From contig CAZDEO010000133.1 in NCBI GenBank assembly GCA_964504445.1, positions 1-9,774 on the forward strand: a stretch of 9,774 nt of DNA. The letters run 5' to 3'. A model generated the notes under the pieces. The model searched no databases, had not been told where the DNA came from, and worked only from the letters and a program-made list of their open reading frames with translations. Origin of the DNA: JACSRF01 sp964504445. GTDB lineage: Bacteria; Chloroflexota; Anaerolineae; Promineifilales; Promineifilaceae. Below, in pieces: positions 6,167 to 9,774 of this stretch; position 1 is the first letter of the stretch, and every line of letters begins with the position of its first letter. The position numbers were made by a program, and so were the translations under genes.

Positions 6167-8216
6167 AAACACAACCCCACCCGAAGAAATCCGCATTGCC
6201 GTCTACACCTGTCATTGTGGCGGCAACATCAGCGATACCGTCAACTGCGAGCGCGTCGCCCAAGAGCTAGAAAAGTTGCCCAACGTCGTCGTCTCCCGCC
6301 GCTACCTCTCCATGTGTTCCGACGCCGGGCAATCCATGATCGCCGACGACATCCGCGAGCTGGGCATTAACCGCGTCGTTATTGGCGCGTGCGCCCCCTC
6401 ATTGCATGAGCAAACCTTCCGCCACGCCGTCGCTCGCGCCGGGCTGAACCCGTACCTTTACCATCACGTCGGCATCCGCGAGCAAGATAGCTGGGTGCAT
6501 TACAACGACCGTCCGGCGGCAACGGAGAAGGCGATTCGGCTGATGGCGGCGGGCGTTGCCAAAGCGCGTCATCTGGAGCCGTTGGAGCCGTTCCACTTGC
6601 CCGCCGCGCAACATGCGCTGGTGATTGGCGGTGGCGTGGCTGGTCTGCGTGCCGCGTGGGACATGGCGCGGCGCGGATTGCAGGTCAGCCTCATCGAAAA
6701 AACGCCCTTTTTGGGCGGCCATATGGCGCAATTGGAAACGGTGTTCCCGACGGGCGAGTCGGCGCGTCGTTTACTCCATGAATTGATTGATAAGGTGGTC
6801 GCCCATCCCCTTGTGACCATTTACACGCAGGCGGAGCTAACGGCCGTTAAAGGGTACGTCGGCGATTTTCAGATAGAAATCGTGCAACAGTCGCGGGGCG
6901 TCGCTGAAAATTACGCCGGCGCGGAAGCGTCCATGAGCCATTGCCCCGTCAACGTGCCCGACGAATTTAACTACGGCCTCACCCAGCGCAAAGCGATCTA
7001 CCGCGCTTATCCTGAATGTTACCCACCCACGCCAGCCATTGATTGGCAACATTGCGACGGGTGCGGCGACTGTCTGCGCGGCAATGGGCAGGGGCTGAAT
7101 CTGCACAACGAGCCGCATACCATCCCCTTGAATGTGGGGGCGATTGTTGTGGCAACCGGTTTTCGTTCGTATGAGCCACGTCAGGGTGAATATGGCTACG
7201 GGGAGTTCCCGGAGGTGATCACGCTGGCGCAGTTGAATCGCCTGTTGGCTTTGCAAGATGGGGCGGATTTGGTGTGGAACGGCCGTACCGTGCGGAGCGT
7301 CGCCCTCATCCATTGCGTCGGCAGTCGGCAAATAGATGGCATCCACGAGCCGCAAGCGGATGGGCAGGTCAACGATTACTGCTCGCGCATCTGTTGCGCC
7401 GCCACCCTACACGCGGCCAATGAGCTACGCCAACGCTTCCCCAAACTGCACATCTACGACTTGCATCAGGACATCCGCACCTATGGGCGCGGCCAAGAGG
7501 CACTCTACACGGAAGCGTCGGAAAGCATGGTGCGCTTCTTGCGCTTCCGCAGTGACGAACTGCCGGAAGTTGTCCCTACGGAAGATGGGGATGCGTACCC
7601 CCTACTGGTGCAGATGAATGATCGCCTGACGTGGGGGCAAGCGGTGGCGGTGCCAGCCGATTTGGTGGTGCTGGCGACGGGGGTTATGCCCAATCCGATT
7701 ACGGACATCATCAAACTGTTGAAGGTGTCGCCGGGCACGGATCGCTTTTTGCTGGAGGTGCATCCCAAACTGAGGCCGGTGGAAACGGCCGTTCCCGGCA
7801 TCATCTTGGCGGGCACAGCACAAGGCCCCATGAACATTCAGGAAAGCTGTGCGGCGGCCTCAGCGGCGGCGGCCAAAGTGGCCGTTTTGCTAGGGCAAGG
7901 TCGGGTGGAGCTGGAGCCGTTTGTCGCTAAGGTGAATCTTGACCGTTGCACGGGCAGTGGCGAATGTGTGGCAGTCTGTGGCTATGAGGAGGCGATTGCG
8001 GTGGAGATGGTGATGGTGGGGGGAACGGCCGTTGCCCGTGCTGTCGTCAATCCGGCCAATTGCACCGGTTGCGGGGCTTGTGTCAGTGCCTGCCCCAACC
8101 GCGCCATAGATGTGCAAGGATGGACTTTAGATCAATATGAAGCGATGGTGGCTGTGTTTGCCGCTGATTCGCTGGAAATGTTGCAACGCACCGACAGCGC
8201 ACCAGCAAACGCATGA
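6159..8216 (+). CDS. hdrA: HdrA-like (QmoB-like, without MvhD domain) FAD and iron-sulfur subunit, long form
   Basis: The 685-residue protein starts with the HdrA N-terminal domain (VYTCHCGGNIS, 15-25; MCSDAGQSMI, 52-61; GACAPSLHEQTFR, 76-88; IREQDSWVH, 106-114). The FAD domain follows (ALVIGGGVAGLRAAWDMA, 153-170), then HCVGSR (385-390), YCSRICC (407-413) and a C-terminal ferredoxin (about 590-650). The cysteine segment after GGHMAQLETVFP is lost (TGESARR), the inserted ferredoxin keeps only C299/C302/C305, and the first C-terminal site reads CTGSGECVAVC, with serine 600 in place of a ligand cysteine; the last site, C635/C638/C641/C645, is intact. Length and layout fit QmoB minus its C-terminal MvhD domain, which is a separate gene at 4234. 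AGGAGGG lies nine bases upstream of the start and the gene overlaps the preceding one by eight bases. The probable role is electron transfer between the short HdrA subunit and the QmoC-like membrane subunit. Confidence 0.9.
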   Translation: MPENTTPPEEIRIAVYTCHCGGNISDTVNCERVAQELEKLPNVVVSRRYLSMCSDAGQSMIADDIRELGINRVVIGACAPSLHEQTFRHAVARAGLNPYLYHHVGIREQDSWVHYNDRPAATEKAIRLMAAGVAKARHLEPLEPFHLPAAQHALVIGGGVAGLRAAWDMARRGLQVSLIEKTPFLGGHMAQLETVFPTGESARRLLHELIDKVVAHPLVTIYTQAELTAVKGYVGDFQIEIVQQSRGVAENYAGAEASMSHCPVNVPDEFNYGLTQRKAIYRAYPECYPPTPAIDWQHCDGCGDCLRGNGQGLNLHNEPHTIPLNVGAIVVATGFRSYEPRQGEYGYGEFPEVITLAQLNRLLALQDGADLVWNGRTVRSVALIHCVGSRQIDGIHEPQADGQVNDYCSRICCAATLHAANELRQRFPKLHIYDLHQDIRTYGRGQEALYTEASESMVRFLRFRSDELPEVVPTEDGDAYPLLVQMNDRLTWGQAVAVPADLVVLATGVMPNPITDIIKLLKVSPGTDRFLLEVHPKLRPVETAVPGIILAGTAQGPMNIQESCAAASAAAAKVAVLLGQGRVELEPFVAKVNLDRCTGSGECVAVCGYEEAIAVEMVMVGGTAVARAVVNPANCTGCGACVSACPNRAIDVQGWTLDQYEAMVAVFAADSLEMLQRTDSAPANA

Positions 8217-8223
8217 AAATAGG

Positions 8224-8269
8224 ACGCAGATTAGCAGGATGTACGCAGATTTTTCTTTTTTTCTCTGCG
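8224..8269. repeat. Second CGCAGATTA-type intergenic element
   Basis: ACGCAGATT occurs at 8224-8232 and 8243-8251, followed by a pyrimidine run and TCTGCG (8264-8269), which is complementary to CGCAGA (8244-8249) around a 14-base loop. The words match those of the element at 4729-4795, so this is likely the same intergenic repeat family. It lies directly after the long hdrA-like gene. The T-rich stretch lies in the loop rather than after the stem, so I do not call a terminator. Confidence 0.6.
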
Positions 8270-8290
8270 CCTTTGCGTTAAATGATTTTT

Positions 8291-8309
8291 AGGAGGTAAC
8301 GGCCGTATG
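8291..8309 (+). promoter_or_regulatory. Ribosome binding site separated from the start codon by an ACGGCCGT palindrome
   Basis: AGGAGG (8291-8296) is ten bases from the ATG at 8307, and the spacer ends in ACGGCCGT (8299-8306) abutting the start codon. The spacing is longer than usual, and the self-complementary octamer could form a small structure or be occupied by a protein. Confidence 0.6.
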
Positions 8310-8612
8310 ACCAGTAAACGCGAGATTGCCCAAGCTCGCACCCAACTACTCAAACAGTTACGGGAGACGCACAAAGAAAGCACCACCCGCGCCCAAGAAC
8401 TACTCAAAGCGCAAAAAGCGGTGCGGCAACAGCTATGCCAACCGATGCGCGAAGCCCCCAAAACCATCCCCGAACTAGCCGAAGCCACGGGACTTCCCGC
8501 CCCCGAAGTGTTGTGGCACATCACCGCCATGAAAAAGTATGACTTGGTAGAAGAAGCGGGCATGTGTGGCGAGTATTACCTCTACCAACGCCGCGAGGAG
8601 AAGAAACGATGA
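8307..8612 (+). CDS. Small winged-helix protein within the Hdr/Qmo-like operon
   Basis: The 101-residue protein has a highly charged N-terminal helix (about 5-45, likely a coiled coil) and a winged-helix domain (about 50-95): PKTIPELAEATGLPAPEVLWHITAM is a helix-turn-helix, followed by KKYDLVEEAGMCGEYYLYQ as the wing. Two cysteines, C44 and C87, are present. It has no other motif. Its placement between the long HdrA and the QmoC-like gene, and the ATGA overlap with the latter (8609-8612), show it is co-translated with redox subunits. It could be an operon regulator of ArsR/MarR type, or a small subunit or assembly factor that uses the fold for protein contact. I cannot name it further. The end of the gene supplies the GAGGAG binding site for the next gene. 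Confidence 0.8.
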   Translation: MTSKREIAQARTQLLKQLRETHKESTTRAQELLKAQKAVRQQLCQPMREAPKTIPELAEATGLPAPEVLWHITAMKKYDLVEEAGMCGEYYLYQRREEKKR

Positions 8613-9774
8613 ACAACCGCGTAAACCCTGACCTACTGTTAGACCTCAAAGCGTATGGGGCCGTCGGGGCCGAAATCTGCTTCAACTGCGGTACTTGCAC
8701 CGCCTCCTGCCCGCTGGCTGATGACGAACACCCCTTTCCGCGCAACATGATCCGTCTGGCACAACTGGGGCTGGAGGAGCAAATAACCCAAAGCACCGAC
8801 CCCTGGCTGTGCTACTACTGCGGCGATTGCGCCCAAACTTGCCCCCGCGAAGCGGAGCCGGGCGAAACGATGATGGCCTTGCGCCGCTGGCTGACCGCCC
8901 AATACGACAAAAGCGGCCATAGTGCCCGCCTCTACACTTCCGAAAAAGCGTTATGGTGGACGATTGCGCGGATTATGCTGGTGACGTTGGCCGCCTTTGT
9001 CATCTACCATCTCGTCACCGGTGGGGAAAACATCATTACCGAACAGGTGGCGTTGAATAGCTTTGCGCCGGTCATGCTGGTGTGGGTGCTGGTGTTGTTG
9101 CACGGCGGCTACCTTTTTTACCGCATGGCCGCTGGCATTTGGCAGATGAGTCAGCAAGTGCTGACCCCCGTCCGCCAAAAAATTAGCATCCCCCGCCGCG
9201 TTTACTGGGAGGAGATGAAAACCTTCGTCCTCCATTTTGCCACGCAAAAACGGTGGCGGGCGTGCGACAGCCCCCACAGCCAAACCCGCTGGCGCAAACA
9301 TCTCTTTTTGGTCTCTGGCTATGTGACGATGCTGGTATTGGTGCTGGGTTTGCTGTGGTGGTTCCAGACGGACAACATCTACCCCATCTATCATCCGCAA
9401 CGCTGGTTGGGGTATTACGCCACCATCGCCCTGATTTACGGCTCGGTGGAGGCGTTGGTTGGGCGCAGACGTCGTGAGGAGCAGTTGCACCGTTTCTCTC
9501 ACCACACCGATTGGTTTTTCCCCATTTTTATCCTCATCGGCGCGGTGACGGGGATTCTCGTCCACATTTTCCGCTATGCGGGCTGGGCGTGGCCGACGTA
9601 TGCCATCTATGTCCTGCATGTGATGGCGATGATTGCCATGCTGGATACGGAGGTGGGGATTGGGAAGTGGGCGCATCTGTTTTATCGGCCGTTGGCGATT
9701 TATTTGGAAGCTGTGAAAGAGCGGGCGCGGGAGCTGGCAACCGAGACAGATTTGGTGCCTGCTGGCACGGATTG
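8609..9774 (+). CDS. QmoC-like subunit: HdrC-type 2x[4Fe-4S] domain fused to cytochrome b-like membrane domain (3' end cut by window edge)
   Basis: An open frame starts at the ATG of an ATGA overlap, with GAGGAG (8595-8600) eight bases upstream, and runs 388 codons to the right edge without a stop. Two classical sites are present: C24/C27/C30/C34-P and C68/C71/C74/C78-P. The latter continues as REAEPGE, typical of HdrC. Six hydrophobic segments follow, at about 116-136, 152-172, 232-252, 267-284, 302-321 and 329-345, ending with KWAHLFYRPL, which recalls the HdrE/NarI family end. Histidines in or near helices (H165, H231, H319, H337, H356) are candidate heme b ligands. The HdrC-HdrE fusion defines QmoC, which links menaquinone in the membrane to the soluble Qmo subunits. 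Here it is the probable quinone anchor of the complex formed with the two HdrA-like proteins. Only the C-terminal tail appears to be missing. Confidence 0.88.
   Translation, partial: MNNRVNPDLLLDLKAYGAVGAEICFNCGTCTASCPLADDEHPFPRNMIRLAQLGLEEQITQSTDPWLCYYCGDCAQTCPREAEPGETMMALRRWLTAQYDKSGHSARLYTSEKALWWTIARIMLVTLAAFVIYHLVTGGENIITEQVALNSFAPVMLVWVLVLLHGGYLFYRMAAGIWQMSQQVLTPVRQKISIPRRVYWEEMKTFVLHFATQKRWRACDSPHSQTRWRKHLFLVSGYVTMLVLVLGLLWWFQTDNIYPIYHPQRWLGYYATIALIYGSVEALVGRRRREEQLHRFSHHTDWFFPIFILIGAVTGILVHIFRYAGWAWPTYAIYVLHVMAMIAMLDTEVGIGKWAHLFYRPLAIYLEAVKERARELATETDLVPAGTD

Noticed and set aside
5501..6196. 231-residue minus-strand ORF opposite the short hdrA-like gene
   Set aside because: It is histidine-rich in the way typical of an antisense shadow and lies wholly across a well-supported iron-sulfur flavoprotein gene.
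8244..8269. Intrinsic terminator after the long hdrA-like gene
   Set aside because: The T-rich run lies in the loop, not after a GC-rich stem, and downstream genes continue in the same operon.
8951..9676. 241-residue minus-strand ORF opposite the QmoC-like gene
   Set aside because: It is an antisense shadow with biased composition (His, Pro, Gln), while the plus strand encodes clear cluster motifs and membrane helices.
1..9774. Insertion sequence, prophage, tRNA or rRNA genes
   Set aside because: No transposase, integrase, phage motif, tRNA cloverleaf or rRNA-like segment was recognised on either strand.

Overview
The window looks like a chromosomal stretch of an environmental, probably anaerobic or facultative bacterium, most likely a Chloroflexota (Anaerolineae-like) member. 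This placement is inference. It rests on the gene content (HdrA-type flavoproteins with TusA, an ECF sigma factor paired with a DUF4179-like membrane protein) and on base composition, with no marker gene to confirm it. An octamer palindrome, ACGGCCGT, occurs 16 times in 9.8 kb, in genes and gaps alike, which makes it a genome-wide signature rather than a local operator.

Left third (1-3050, minus strand): an ECF sigma factor gene (2460-3050) is translationally coupled to a large single-pass membrane protein (923-2467) that is probably its anti-sigma or sensor partner. After a 190-bp gap with an elaborate inverted repeat comes a third minus-strand gene for a two-helix membrane protein, cut by the left edge of the window.

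A gene-free stretch of about 420 bases (3051-3471) separates this divergently from the plus-strand block.

Right two thirds (3472-9774, plus strand): a sulfur/redox cluster. It encodes an ArsR-family regulator, the sulfur carrier TusA, an MvhD-like small protein that has lost most cluster cysteines, a short HdrA-like flavoprotein with two [4Fe-4S] sites, a long HdrA-like flavoprotein with an N-terminal HdrA domain and a C-terminal ferredoxin, a small winged-helix protein, and a QmoC-like fusion of an HdrC-type 2x[4Fe-4S] domain to a membrane cytochrome b-like domain (cut by the right edge). The last five correspond to the parts of the Qmo complex of sulfate reducers (QmoA; QmoB with its MvhD domain here as a separate gene; QmoC), plus the helix-turn-helix protein. 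No aprAB, dsrAB or HdrB (CCG-domain) gene is in view, and TusA takes the place of an obvious substrate enzyme. The simplest reading is a menaquinone-linked, membrane-bound Hdr/Qmo-like complex that exchanges electrons with a sulfane-sulfur or thiol couple delivered by TusA, under a thiol- or sulfur-responsive ArsR repressor.

The gaps between the redox genes hold distinct repeat elements: a GTGAAAC inverted repeat, an AGCTAA heptad tandem repeat, and two copies of a CGCAGATTA-type element.
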